Origin: Gracilaria domingensis
Lineage: Eukaryota; Rhodophyta; Florideophyceae; Gracilariales; Gracilariaceae
Reading direction: 5' to 3'
Assembly: GCA_022539475.1 (NCBI GenBank)
Contig: VCMS01000255.1
Location: 33,831 to 97,830 of the forward strand
Length of the DNA stretch: 64,000 nt
Each line of letters opens with the position of its first letter. Position 1 is the stretch's first letter. Made by a program: the position numbers and the translations under genes. The notes below the pieces were generated by a model that saw only the letters and a list, made by a program, of their open reading frames with translations, did no database searches and was not told the origin of the DNA. Shown piece by piece: positions 50,970 to 62,908 of this stretch.

Positions 50970-53113
50970 GAAATTAACCCTTTTGAAACGGAAGGAAATT
51001 ATGTCCAGGTACCGTCCAAAAAAGGTTAATTCTAGAAACGGGTTAATTCTGGACAACGTTATTGTTCTTTGTATAAGATCCGTAGCTGAACTCTATTGTC
51101 ATATAAATTACGCCATTGAGCATCTCCTCAATTGGACGAAGCAATTGAGACCAAAATTGGCTTCAAAAGCTAACAGAATCGCCCACTATGTTGCCTCCTT
51201 TTGACATCTTCATCGCAAAAACGATATCAACGATGAAAGTTTTCTCGTCCATAGCCCCGTTATTCACATCTACGTTTCTTCCGCGAGCCATCACAGCCTT
51301 CAAATAGCATTACCGAACAGTAAACAAGTGCTCATTATACGCATAAACGATGCTACTGCAAAAAAACGCCCTCAAAGCGCAACAAGCAAAGATTATAACT
51401 ACGTAACTCTCGGAACGCAGCCAGCGAATAATGGTTAGCCATACGTCCATCATCAAGTCTAAGATAATCAATGTCGAATGGGTCAAAAATACTAAACGGA
51501 ATAGTGTTGTAGAACTTCAAACAGAACAAGAAGACAAAGAAAAATCTATACAGACTCTTTGAAAATAGGTTTGGGCAGGATGAGCACTCTAAGGCAGACT
51601 TCAAAGGCACTTCACTGTGTTTATAGCATCCAGTATAAGTTTGGAATAGAAAATAACTACCCCGAAACTCAGAATACCTAGATAGTAGAGCTCTAGTTGG
51701 ACACAGAACATTTCCACCAATGCCAAGTCGAATTAGAAGCAAATAATACAGTCAAATGTGTTAGGAAACAATGGAAATGGTCTCTGGGACTACCAAAACA
51801 GTTGGCAAAAGCTCTTAGAGAGCAACTGATGTCAATTGCTGCAAGAAACATTTATTGCAATTGCAGAGTTTGGCGCAAACAAAAGCATCTTTAGACCTGG
51901 CTTTCTTGGATTGGAGAGGCTTGTACGCTATTCAGTCGCTGGTTGGTAGCCAAAAGAATAAAGCAAACACATGTCAACTGTTCGCAGCTTTATACTACAA
52001 AGGCTCAAGTCGTGAGAGAAAGTATTAATGAAGTTATGTGCTACACAATTGGTTTCAAGGGCTGTCCAGAATTAACCTGTTTTTTCTCGTCAGGGGTCCT
52101 AAAGCACGGACCGTACTTCGGACTATCAGCATGAGCAATGTAATCAAACTAAGCAAAAAAGAAGTGCACTAGAAGGAAAGAGGGGCGATGAATCGATTGC
52201 ACGTCGTTTCAAGAGCAAAAACGTAACCGTTTTGGAGTTACAAAAAAAAGATTTAATTTTGTCCAAATTAGCCTTTTACGAAAGGTACGTAGACATAATC
52301 ACCACCCAATGAGGAGACTTTATATAAAACAAGTGCGTGGCTAGAATTTCTTTGGTAGTTGACTGAAGTTCAATCTCGCTCAGTCAACATGCACGATGCA
52401 TTGTACAGTTTTCGGTGCATTTCCCCGCAATGCCTACGTGCGCATCCAGATGCGGAAGAAGTTCCAGGCGTTACCCTCCGCGAGCGCTCCACCAGCACCC
52501 GTAAACAGCCGCCAACCCCGCTGCCGCAGTTCCAAAGCATTCTCTCAGCCTTCTTCGCGCGTTGAGGCAGCTATCAATACCTGCTCTGCTCGTCGACTGC
52601 ACAAAGACCAAACAACGCTTTTTCTATTATTGCTTCCAAAAAATGGAGCAAGTCAAAACTAATGCCTTGAAAAGCAACCATAAGAAAGACGTTTTACCAT
52701 CGGCGATACCAGCAAAACAATCCCAAACATTACCTCTTACGACAAAGAAATCACTTGCTACATCTGTGGGGGAACGCCGTGCTACTGAATAACACTCGCA
52801 ACATATGCCGTACAAACACCTGCGTCGTAATTTAGCTTTTAAAACTTTAGTTCAATCCATAAGATATTTGTTCAAAAGCACCCATAAGAAGCTTATATAC
52901 TTAAGAAGAATGGCGTCCTAGGAAATGGAAACCGCGTGCAGATACTGCCTTGTGACTAAGAAGAGATTTAAAAGTTGTTACCGGGCAAAAAGAGGGTATA
53001 CATGGAATTCAAGTATAAATAAATTTGTTGCTTGTTTACAATTCTGACTGTCTCTAGTAAAGCCGTACTGTTGTGGCGAACACGCCGGCTTCCGATGATA
53101 GGCTTCGAAAAGC
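50970..53113. other. AT-rich intergenic, no gene recognised
   Basis: Only short ORFs. The longest (51353-51742, minus) starts at TTG and is Phe/Leu-rich without a known domain. It includes the 3' flank of the piggyBac relic. Two GGTTAATTCT words occur near 51025 and 51042. Confidence 0.5.
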
Positions 53114-53619
53114 TTATACGATTGAGATGTATAACTCGAGCCGTGAATAGCGAATATGCTCTCTGTGATGAAATAATGCGAAGCAATTGAGATGGAATCC
53201 TCCTTTGCAACTACTGCACACGTGCTGCGTGTATCTTCTTCTGCCTCCTGACCTGGACACAATATTGTACAATATGCAAGGAAAACTTTTTCTTCCTGTG
53301 TTTTCCAAAAGGCAATGAAACGAATTGCTTGTTGATGACGGAGACGAGGCACTACTTCTGTTGAAACTTTGCCCTGACACTGTCCTGAGTGTGGCTCGGG
53401 TCTGCTGGTGTTTTGCAAAATCTGTGACTAGTTGATGGATAATCATATGCTTCATTCGCCCCATATCGACGACTTTCTGTGCCGCCGGAGTAATAGATTT
53501 CAGTAAAGCGTAGGCATTCAATATAGATGCGTTCAAACCGAACGTGAAGATTGACATTGTTACCCTCTTTTCCTTTCATAGTTTTGCTAAAGTTGAACGC
53601 ATCTGATCAAATCGATCTG

Positions 53620-54593
53620 TGTGGGGCAAACTCGGAAGAGTGAAACCCACCAGACTGTCCGAAGATCCGCTCTCGTGAGAGATGGCAGACCAGTGACAGA
53701 GCCCTCTGTACCACCTTAACTCGGTTGTAAGGCCGAAGTGGCAACTGGCTATACCTACAGAGGTGCTAGGCCACGTCGTGAGGAAACGATGAGAAACTCC
53801 AGAGATGGGGTGGTATCGGCAACGCTGAAACACGACCAACGACAGGTGTAGTCCCGAGAGGGAAAGCAACAGAAAACAACAACCAAACAACACCCACACG
53901 CGACGGGTAGGGCCTCCTCGGCACTGTGTCCGGGGCGGGGCGAGATCCTCCAACGGTAATGCACGGGTTTCCGTAAACACGGCAAAACTCTATACAGAGT
54001 CGGATCACTTCGTAATCTAGTCCTATACCTCCTCGGTACGACCCTCAGGTCCCGACATCAACGACAGATGTTCCTCAAAGGTACCGAGAGGGTAGGACCA
54101 CCGTAACCAGACGTGGCTATACTCGCGAGATTGATAACCCACGTAGGCGGTTGGCGCCAGAGCCTCACTCGTGTAGAGTCCACTCAGGAGAGCGCTACTC
54201 GACAAAGAGTTCACTTAGAAGTGCTCGGGTTGACTTTACAAAGGTGCTCGCGACGACGAGGTCGAGCTCACCTAAGTAGGTCTAAACTAACTATGTACAC
54301 GTGGTGCACACCCGCAGGGGTCCGTACACGTGGCTAGCCCAGTGTCAGGCACCTCAGGTGCACTACCTATTGTCCCGTAATATGCACACACACGGTGGTG
54401 TAGTACACGCGTCCACCTAGCGGTATTGGCCAGCAATGGCAACCCTGATTACAGGTAACTGTGGGAAAGCCATTCCAAAAGTAACCGCCAAAATTGGGTC
54501 CAACTCATAACTCTTCGAGTGCATCCTCGTATCACTCCCCTGAGTATATGAGGCGCATCATCCTGATAACCACGCAAATTGCGTTGCTCTACA
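53620..54593. mobile_element. solo LTR, family 1
   Basis: 974 bp beginning TGTGGGGCAAACTC and ending GTTGCTCTACA (TG...CA), flanked by the 5-bp target duplication ATCTG (53615-53619 and 54594-54598). It is about 99% identical to the LTR at 62909-63882 (I count roughly nine substitutions), so insertion was recent. It landed two bases inside the end of the family 2 LTR at 54597. Confidence 0.92.
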
Positions 54594-54596
54594 ATC

Positions 54597-55577
54597 TGTA
54601 GAGCAAAACCCCAGCGATGGGATCGTCTCTCAAGGCGTTCGATTTCTTGCCCTCTAGCCGAGGTGAACTCAGTGGTGAGTCCTCTGAACACAGATAGTGC
54701 GGGTGTAAGACCGCTCGTGGTACGGGATATACCTACGGAGGTTGAGTGGTGAACGGGCCTGATCCAGGAATCCGGCGAGAAGTGACGGAATGGTCGGAAG
54801 GAAAGGTACCGTAGAGCAGTGTAGGCCCTAGACAGAAGGGGGAAAAGAAGGGAAAACCAAGGGAGGAAAGGAGAGGAATCCCGCGGCGGGACGTGCGGCA
54901 AGCGGCAACAGACCCGGCGCCGGGAGACGACGATTTGTATTAAGCCCACGCGGCACAACTCTATACAGAGACAGAAACGCTACCAATTGTGGTGAAAGCA
55001 GTACAACTGCACAGTAAGAGAAACAGAAAGTCCGAAGACACGGAATAAATAAGCCCGAGGGCAAGGCCACAATGGTCAGTATTGCCTGAGTGATCCCGAG
55101 GGATGTATCCAGTCCGTACCGTACGCGGTGACCCTCCTGAGGGAGTTGTTCACTTCGCGCAGGCGAAGTTGGTCCAGAGCCGGAATCAGTTACCCTCTAC
55201 TGAAGGAGGAGGTGACCGGGAGGTCACCTCTTATATTGCAACCGGTAAATTAGTTAAACTAAATTAAATAATCTAATGCACACCTAAGCAGGTCCATACA
55301 GGTGTGGCACGTGACAACCCGCGGCCGCGGCCAGTAAAATATCCAACAATCATAACAAGACATGTGTGAACACACCCATTCCTACACACGCGTACACGCG
55401 ACCAATACTCATCTGCGCCACGTCATGGCCGACCCCTCAGGGTGCCATACCTCAATACTGCCAAAAAGTAACCCATCCATGGGCCAATACTAATACCTTC
55501 CGAGTACCCGGAATCATCCTTACCAGGAGTTAATGAAATCCTTCCCCGTATACCGGGCGAGCACGTTTTGCTCTACA
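54597..55577. mobile_element. solo LTR, family 2
   Basis: About 981 bp with perfect 13-nt inverted ends, TGTAGAGCAAAAC and GTTTTGCTCTACA. The target duplication CGATC is found at 53613-53617 (beyond the later LTR 1 insertion) and 55578-55582. It interrupts the piggyBac transposase exactly between YNVFMNL and DRFDQMRS. Confidence 0.9.
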
Positions 55578-57009
55578 CGATCTACAAGTTCATAAAAACA
55601 TTGTAGGCTACGATAATCGCCGGAACTTCTAGGACTGTACGATTCAAAGCTTCTGTACCAAGCCATCGATGCAGTGGCGCTAGTCCGTGTACGCAATATA
55701 TTGCATGATCAGTGGGGTGTTGGACTCGCAAAGTAGGTGTATCTTTCAAATCATTCGTATAAAAAGACGCAACGGATCGATCTTTGAAGACGATAAAACC
55801 TGCATTCTTGCCCACGTCTACTTCTGAACTGGAACCATCCTTTTTCTCAAATACTTGAACCAGTCTCCAGTCTCCTCGTTTCGCATTCTTCATGGCCTCT
55901 ATTGCTTCCTTGAGAGCTGGCCTGTTCAGCCCATCGACATTATTGAACCTCACCCTTCCCAGAATTTTGCATTCACCATCCGCAAGCCGCTGCAACTGCC
56001 CCCCTAACACGTGACGGGTATAAAAATTGTACATAACTATAAGACGCCCTTCACTCCGAGTGGGATGTAGTTTCGTTTGATGTGCCAGTTGAGTGCACCA
56101 GAGCGCCGACGGGGACGCTTTTGGTACTAATGAGCCGTCGATGATGCGATCGACAGCACCTCGGAGCTCACGAAAGACAGTAGTGTGTCTCTGGACAGGA
56201 GTTTGACCTGACTTATTCCCCGATCCATTGTCCTGCATTGAATGAAGATAAGTATGAGACTAACTAACCACATCGTAGAAACGTATTCCAAACTTTATGG
56301 TTTTGGATTTCATGTACGAGCGAGCACGCGTTCTTCCTTTACATATAGTGTTTTCGTCGAGTGAACTAACTCCAACAGGAATTGCAATTGTGGCACAGTT
56401 TCGAATAAAATGTTCCAGAAGTTGCCTGTAGTGCCAAAGCGGATCCACAATCGGCGCCTCATGTTCGTAGGTAGGATAAACTTTTAGGGCTGCTCGGGTA
56501 TTCAGGAATGTGTCCCTACCCAGAATTTTCTTGAAGAAAGGGTTTCCTAGCAAATCAGAGGAGCACCAGTAGTCAGAAAGTCGATTCAATCTATGCAGAG
56601 AAGATGCTAGTTCTAGGCAAAAGTACGCCAGCAACTCCTCCATCCGCAGGATAGTTGTTCGATTTCCTCTTCTTATAAGCTCTCTGCTCGTTTACAAGCG
56701 AACGCACTTGAGAAAAGTTGAATTGAGAAATAACGTAAACAGTCCCATCTCTTTCCTATGAGCATACGCTCTTCGCACAGCACCTTCTTTCACTAAGAAC
56801 ATTCCAATTCGTTGCAGCCATTGGAAACAGTACGGCACTGTCTCTACTATCTTTTTTTCTTCCACTAAGCCGAGAGCCGAGACCTCAAACTCTTCAAAAG
56901 TATCCCCCTCCACGAACCAGTGGGCTGCCTTCTCGATATTGCACTCACTGCTGTTGCCTTCAGATGTTTGAGACGTGGCGGGCTCAGTTTGGGAACTCAT
57001 GATGCACAA

Positions 57010-57860
57010 ATAATAATATGCAACAAGAGGTTACGTTGGTGGAGTAGGTCTCTCCAAAAAGTGGCCGCCGCTTATGGCGGTGAACTGCGGGTTTGTTTCT
57101 CATTTTTGTTTGGTTGAGATAGTGAAAGAAGGCGGGTTCGGTGATAGTGGCTTGAATCTGGGCTCTGTCTTCTTCGGAAATTTGAGCAAACATGAGCCTA
57201 AGATTCGTCAGGTGACAGAGTCCCAAATTCGGTTTTTGGAATGTGCATTTGTCTTCCAAACAGGTTTCAAGAGTGCACAATGAACGCGGTACTGAATGTT
57301 ACAACAAAATTGCGTTTATTGTAACGCTCTTTGTGCTACTAGTATTGGCCAACTCATGTAATCGACTTAAACCGTACCAATTACAAGTAGTTCGGCGTTA
57401 TGTCTATTACCAGTACACATAAAAACAGAAGCTTGTTAAAGTTTCAGCCAATCATTTTATTTCTTGTCAACTGAAGCCACTTTCTTATATCTGTTTGAAC
57501 AGGCATAAGCGTTTCGTTTCAAAAGGGTTGAAACGATCATTAATTTTGTTGACTTCATTCCACCGCAGTCAATGTCGTTCCCAAGAACGTGTTGAATAAA
57601 ACGATGAAACTTGTGACCGGGCTGGGAGACTCCGAGCCTGGTCTTCTTTACTTTATATACTAGCCTACGAGCTCGAATTGGCGCAAAGTAGAAAGAGATA
57701 GAAACACTCTGAACTTTACGTCTAGAGTGCCACCTACGAGCCAGAAGGGTAAGTGCCACTCACTGGCGCCATGCGCCACAAATTACGATAATAACTCACT
57801 CTTCTTCCAAAATCGAGCAATAAACACTATACATATTTCTACTCACCAACAATTCACTGC
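57010..57860. other. unidentified flank of piggyBac and copia relics
   Basis: Minus-strand frames 57280-56984 (ISEEDRAQIQATITEP...) and 57759-57457 (basic, Lys/Arg-rich) look partly coding. The first starts at TTG and may be an upstream piggyBac exon. I cannot assign either. The copia 3' LTR should lie near here but is not recognised. Confidence 0.3.
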
Positions 57861-57864
57861 CCCT

Positions 57865-58420
57865 TGTCATGAATGCATTTCGTACGAGTAACAATATCAT
57901 GGACTATACCTTTCTCGACCAGTTTAGTGAACGCATTAGCCGTATTGTTGGACAAACAAATATATTTAATTTCAGTTATTTCAGCAGCGTCAAATAACTT
58001 TCAACCTTCAGATACATCAATTAGCAGTCGTTTTTCTGCTGTTTCAGAACACTTTGTAACAACATCAAAAAGACTTTTCGAACCTGTAAACATCTTAATA
58101 GAAATTGACCTTCCAAGTAAACGTTCTAAGTCGTGTTTGACCTTAAATGCAAAATTAAATGCTCTCGCAAACGAATAGACTTTTCTAGCAAGTACGGAAC
58201 GGACGACCCGCATTCTCTTATAACTTTCGAAATGTAAGACGTTACAGTTTTCATGCGCATCAACGAGGAGAACAATGTAGACTAATTGAGAAGTAGGGTT
58301 ACTACTATTTTCAAATGAAGAGTCGCTATGGACCTGGAGATGGAGTGACGCTAAATAAAGTTTGACGAAGTTCAAAGACATATCATCTTTCTTCTGTAGT
58401 TCCTTAACAGCCTTGTTCAT
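57865..58420 (-). pseudogene. copia RNase H
   Basis: LHLQVHSDSSFENSSNPTSQ, LARKVYSFARAFNFAFKVKH, GRSISIKMFTGSKSLFDVV and TAEKRLLIDV follow the copia RNase H pattern, though the second catalytic Asp lies in the altered TGSKS context (usually TDSKS). After a shift at about 58001 the end reads LFDAAEITEIKYICLSNNTA and NAFTKLVEKG, matching the usual NPADAFTK terminus. Confidence 0.75.
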
Positions 58421-58437
58421 ACGCTTACCATTTTTTC

Positions 58438-60200
58438 ATTAGACAAGTTTTCAGTAACCTGAGCACACTTATTCACATAGACAGATAGAAATGGATAAGT
58501 ATAAACTAACCAGGCTACTTGAGCACGCTTAGATCAAAATTCATCATAGTTGGAGACATTGTTCATTGGCGTTTTCTTCCATAAAAAGTATCCTTGTTTA
58601 ATTTCCTACTTTCTATTTTCTGTGAGAAACTGCATTCCACCGAACTTTGAATTATCCACAACCCTATCGATTGATTCAAACGTTTTCAAAGTCTTGTCAG
58701 TAGTTTCTATGACTTTATCTTCGCCAGTAATTACGGAATCATCAACATAAGATCTTAATAGACCAGCGAGTATGTCTTCAACTTTCTTTGTAGAAGCTGC
58801 AGTGGAAAACCCGGAAACGGGAGAAACACTGAAGGCGTTCGAGTCCTTGCTCTTTGTGGGAGGTAGCCTCAGCAGATGAGACCTCCGTACACGAAAGATG
58901 ACCGGTGTAAGACCGCCAGTGCTTCAAAATACACCTCGGATGTTGATGAGGAACAAGCTCGGCGAAGATCCGGAAATGGAGACCACAGCGGTGGGCGGCA
59001 TCAGTGAGCAGTGGAAACCATAAGCCAAAAGGGTAAAATGGCAAAAATCAAGAAGGAAACCCCCGGCGGGGCGTCCGGAAAGCGGCAACAGGGCCGGCAG
59101 CCGGATACGATAACGTGTATTAAGCCCACGGCGCAAAAATCTCTATGCAAAGTTGATACATCTACCACTTGTGGTTGAGCAGATTTCTACAAGTAGAAAA
59201 ATGTCCGAAGACGAAATAAGCCCGAGGGCAATAGCCACAATTAGTCAGAAATGGTGGAATGATCCCGAGAGATGAAGCTAGTCCGTACCGTACGGGCTGA
59301 CCCTCCTGAGGAAGTTGTGCACTTCGCGCAGCCGAAACTAGTCCAGAGCCGGACTCGGTTACCCTTTACTGAAAGTGGAGGTGACTGGGAGATCACGTCT
59401 TATATCGTAACCGATAACTCACTTAAACTAAGTTAAATAACCTAATGCACACCTGGGCAGGTTCATACACGTGGTGTACGTGACGACCCGCGGCAGCGGC
59501 CAGTAAATATCCAACAAATACTCCATACCATGTGTGAAGACACCCATTCATGTACACGCGTACACGCGTCCAGTAACACTCCCTGCCACGTCATGGCCGA
59601 CCCCGTGGGGGTGCCATACCTCAATACTGCGAAAAAACCCCATCCATGCGCCAACATTCATATATTCCGAGTACCCGGAATGGCTCCTACCAAGGCGTTT
59701 ATGAGTACCATCCCCGTACATTGGGCGAGCACGTTTTGATCTACAGAAGGAGGAAATATCACCACTTAGAGGATTCATTTTCAAATCATTTTTTAAGTGG
59801 TTTATAATTGTGATATTACAATTATCACTCGCATCAGGTAGTCCATATAGGGGTTTCTTAAGTAATATCATTGATCCATTTGGGAGATTCATTTCCTTAG
59901 GAGGACGAATGTATACTTCTCTGGCTAGGTTCTGACTATTTTGAATGTATGCTTCAGTAACGTCATGACTCCAGACTTTCCAACCAATTGTAGCAGCCAA
60001 AGACAGAATAAGGGTACAGTGCTATGCTTAACTGTTGTCGCATTGTGCACGAGATAACTTTGGTTTATCTGCAAAACCTTGGGCTACGAGAGCTGCTTTG
60101 TGAGTTTCTTCACTGGTGCCAGGGTTCTTAATACAAAGAACCAATTTTGAGCCTATTTCATTCGCATCTGCTGGAACTTCATTCTTGGAAACGACATCTT
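58438..60200 (-). pseudogene. copia reverse transcriptase, split by an LTR
   Basis: The N-terminal part lies at 60200-59746 (KLVLCIKNPGTSEETHKAAL, WKVWSHDVTEAYIQNSQNLA, EVYIRPPKEMNLPNGS, LLKKPLYGLPDASD, NPLSGDISSF). The C-terminal part resumes at 58788 with KKVEDILAGLLRSYVDDSVI. It carries the active-site YVDD (58738-58749) and FESIDRVVDNSKFGGMQFL. Stop codons and frame changes occur on both sides. Confidence 0.8.
58789..59745. mobile_element. LTR of family 2, diverged copy inside the copia RT
   Basis: Starts TGTAGA and ends GATCTACA. It shares with 54597-55577 blocks such as TATTAAGCCCACG, GTCCGTACCGTACG, GACCCTCCTGAGG and CGAGCACGTTTTG. No target duplication is visible (TTCTT against GAAGG), so it may be older or rearranged. 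Confidence 0.75.
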
Positions 60201-61549
60201 ACTTATTCCGCTTCATTAAACCAGTAAGTTCTTTCTTCTTTGCTTTCAGAAAATCGTCAGAATTCCTTCTAGAATCATTCGGTTTCAATACTTCAGTAAT
60301 TAAGGTATCATACGTGGAATTGGTGTCTTCGTGTTCCGTGACCTGGGATAGCGAGTAGTTCAGAAGGTGTTCAAAGTTATGAGGAATTGGTGGATTTTCG
60401 GGAATATAAGGCTTAGCTTGAGTAACACTGTGTTGGACAATCTCCCCTTCTTTCTTTTTCACGACAATCCGGTGGCTTTGAACATTGATTACCTCAAAAG
60501 GGCCGGTACAGCGAGGCATTTCTTTCTCGCGGTAAATGAGGACATTTTCACCCGGTGCAAAATCGTACTTAATAGATTCAGGAAGACAAGCGTCAAGTGC
60601 TCGACGTAAGCGGATCTCATTGGAGATGATCTCTATTTATGGACATGCAGTGAGAAGAGCTTGCATGGGTTTTTTTTATCCGGAAGTTGCTTATGTATCC
60701 TGGGAAGGCGTGGGAGAACGCCAAAGACAAGGAGAGAGAGTACAAGGCCTTCAGGATTCATAGTGTCATTTATTGCTTTGACAGCAGTGCTAAGAATAAC
60801 TTCATCGTCTTCAAGATTGGTGTCATGGTGGATCTTAGAATAAATACGACGAAGAGGGTCGTGGTAACGTTCACCAGCACCAATAGAGTTATGAATTTCA
60901 ACTCCGGAGAGCATGGAATCAATACCAAACTCATCCATCTTTTCCTTCCAACGAGGAGAAGTAAAGATAGAGCCCTGATCACACTTGATAGAATCAGGAT
61001 AGCCGGTGTAAGTTGTTGCCTGGCATTGGAGAAAAATGTCTCATACGTTGTCAACAGACTGACCAGCAAGGAAGCCCGCAGCACTGAAATGTGTTTGTAA
61101 GTCCACGACGTGGGGGACGTTTTTTTCTCAATAAAGAATAAGTAAGGGGCAAGTTCTTGGTTGAATACAACACCCTGTGGGAAAGAAGCGCAGAAATGTT
61201 CAGGCTTTGGGGAAAAACATTGACAAGTTTGACCTGCCGTAAGGATTTCAGTCAGGAGATCTTTGTTTTCCTTATTAGCATCGTCAGGGCGCGCTCGTTT
61301 GAGGAGATTGAATAGTTTGTCAACGGAGGGTTGATGGAAATAAAGATGGAATTTCTTCAGTTCGGATTTCGTAAAATGCGTCTTGCATTCATCCCATTGG
61401 AGGCAGATATGTCCGTTTAGACGACAGAGTGGCATGTTCCAGCCGTGCTTGCAGACGAGCAAGTTGTCCACGTTGTTCACGTAGATCTGTTCATGGTCCA
61501 TAAAATCCAAACCGAGAAGTAATGGGACATTATAGGTTATGACATCCAC
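60200..61549 (-). pseudogene. copia protease end, GAG-pre-integrase and integrase
   Basis: It starts with VPLLLGLDFMDHE (end of the aspartic protease). The HHCC zinc region follows: KKFHLYFHQPSVDKLFNLLK, then GQTCQCFSPKPEHF and VVFNQELAP. After a frameshift near 61120 the core gives HVVDLQTHFSAAGFL, IKCDQGSIFTSPRW (second Asp) and GVEIHNSIGAGERYHDPLRR (Glu). The C-terminus has GPFEVINVQSHRIVVKKK. A stop in DNV-stop-DIF and other lesions make it non-functional. Confidence 0.78.
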
Positions 61550-61616
61550 ATTGAGTTCGAGATCTCGACCTTGTGGGGCAACTATACGAATTGGAATTTT
61601 ATCTAAGGCCCAGAGA

Positions 61617-62085
61617 GGTGAGGTGATGTCCGGTTGATATCCCCAAGATAACCCATATTAGAATTACGAAACCTGAAGATATCCATTCGATCTCGTTAAG
61701 ATGTCCACATGATATACGTAAATGATGCTCAGATGATGCATGAAGTATACCCAAAAGATAATCGCATGACACGCATATGATGTACGAAGAGATCTGCATT
61801 GGATTTTGTGGTGTTCAAATGATGCCCCGTGGATTTCTGGACATTCATGGAACATATTTTCGTTCATCTTACGAATATCTTTGGAATAGTTTCTGTACAT
61901 CCAAAGGACATGTAAAGGGCATCAATTACGCACATCCAATGGGGTGCCATGGCATATCATTCGGATATTCCGGAGGCGCAGAAGATATCCAACTGATGTC
62001 CCATAGATTTCCCCAGACTTCATCCGATGAACATCCTTTGAGCATCACTTTATCTCACTGGCTATATCCATACTGGTAAAAAGAG
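61617..62085. repeat. quasi-periodic AT-rich insertion in the copia protease
   Basis: About 0.45 kb with no relation to the surrounding gene, made of words of the type GATATCC, GATGTCC, CATATGATGT and ACATCC repeating every 11-13 nt with much drift. Protease coding is interrupted between RHGNSLFTS (62090) and TSLWALDKIPIRIVA (about 61605). Confidence 0.6.
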
Positions 62086-62086
62086 A

Positions 62087-62860
62087 ATTACCGTGTCGAA
62101 AACGGATAGAAGATTTCTTTCTCTTAGGTTTAATACCGTATTTCTGACAGTAGGCATAGGCTTGGGGTACTCCAATCACTGTGCGTTGGGCACCTATGTC
62201 TAAACAACCACCGTTAACCTCAGATGATTCTGTGGCATCCAAGAGCGCCTTTGAAACTTTAAAGCAATTAAACATTCGCTTACATTGCCTTTTAAGTTTA
62301 TGAGCCATACCTTTAGGAGCACTCATTAATTTATTTTGGAGCATACGCCGTGGAGATGTTTCATCAGACAAATCGAGAACGGCTGCCGAGGTATCTGCGT
62401 CTAAATTAGTGTGGAATATGTCTAAGTAATTTGTCCTGTAATTGCAGCATTATCGTTTCCTGATTCAGATTCATCGCTGTCCTGATCAGATTCCGAGTCT
62501 TTTGCATCGTTGAAGAATGTATCAGCATCTTCCAAGTCTGACTGTTGATCAATTCGATCTTACACCTCAAACAGAACGCGTTTCAACGCCTTATTGCGAT
62601 CCCCGAATTTACCTGACTTTCGGTAAAGTTGTACTTTACGAGCGGCAATGGCTACTGAGTCCATTAGATGTTGACAATACTTCAAAATGTGCCCCCATTC
62701 GCCACAATCGAAGCAAGTACTATCCTTCCACCAAGGCTTCGCATTAATACGATGTCGTCCATAGCGAGCTGGTGGAGCCTTAGTCTGGTAAAATGTCGTA
62801 GCAGGTTTAGAACTAAATCTACTTGAGCTACATTTCTTTAAAGAATTTTCCTCTTTCTAG
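62087..62860 (-). pseudogene. copia gag zinc knuckle and protease start
   Basis: 62735-62690 encodes CFDCGEWGHILKYC, a CX2CX4HX4C nucleic-acid-binding knuckle, preceded by RINAKPWWKDST. Further on, 62371-62087 has GCLDIGAQRTVIGVPQAYAY, the protease active-site region (usually DxGA). Frames are interrupted between them. Confidence 0.7.
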
Positions 62861-62908
62861 CGCTGCATGGAGCATTCTAGTTGTATGTGGAATTCCTGGT
62901 CTGACAGG

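Larger units (their letters stand above)
53114..57000 (-). pseudogene. piggyBac-family transposase, split by nested LTR insertions
   Basis: Reading leftward: N-terminal piece from ATG 57000 (MSSQTEPATSQ) to a TAA at 56692, then 56643-56260 (DYWCSSDLLGNPFFKKILG, DPLWHYRQLLEHFIRN, SSLDENTICKGRTRARSYMK, TIKFGIRFYDVV). These are followed by 56238-55582 (KLHPTRSEGRLIVMYNFYTR and VPAIIVAYNVFMNL). The last joins across the insertions to DRFDQMRSTLAK (53617-53583), and 53557-53114 gives ASILNAYALLKSITP and a Cys/His tail (CSSCKGGFHLNCFALFHH). This is the order of piggyBac transposases, including the GVDRFDQMRST-like block and the C-terminal zinc-binding segment. The TAG at 56260 lies in a possible 36-nt GT-AG intron. 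The TAA at 56692 is unexplained, and a frame change lies near 53575. Confidence 0.85.
57865..62860 (-). mobile_element. decayed Ty1/copia retrotransposon
   Basis: The minus strand carries, in order, a gag zinc knuckle (about 62735-62690), protease, GAG-pre-integrase, integrase, reverse transcriptase and RNase H. Integrase before RT defines copia. The copy is broken by a family 2 LTR in the RT, a 0.45-kb insertion in the protease, a family 1 LTR near gag and several frameshifts. No intact ORF remains. Confidence 0.85.
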
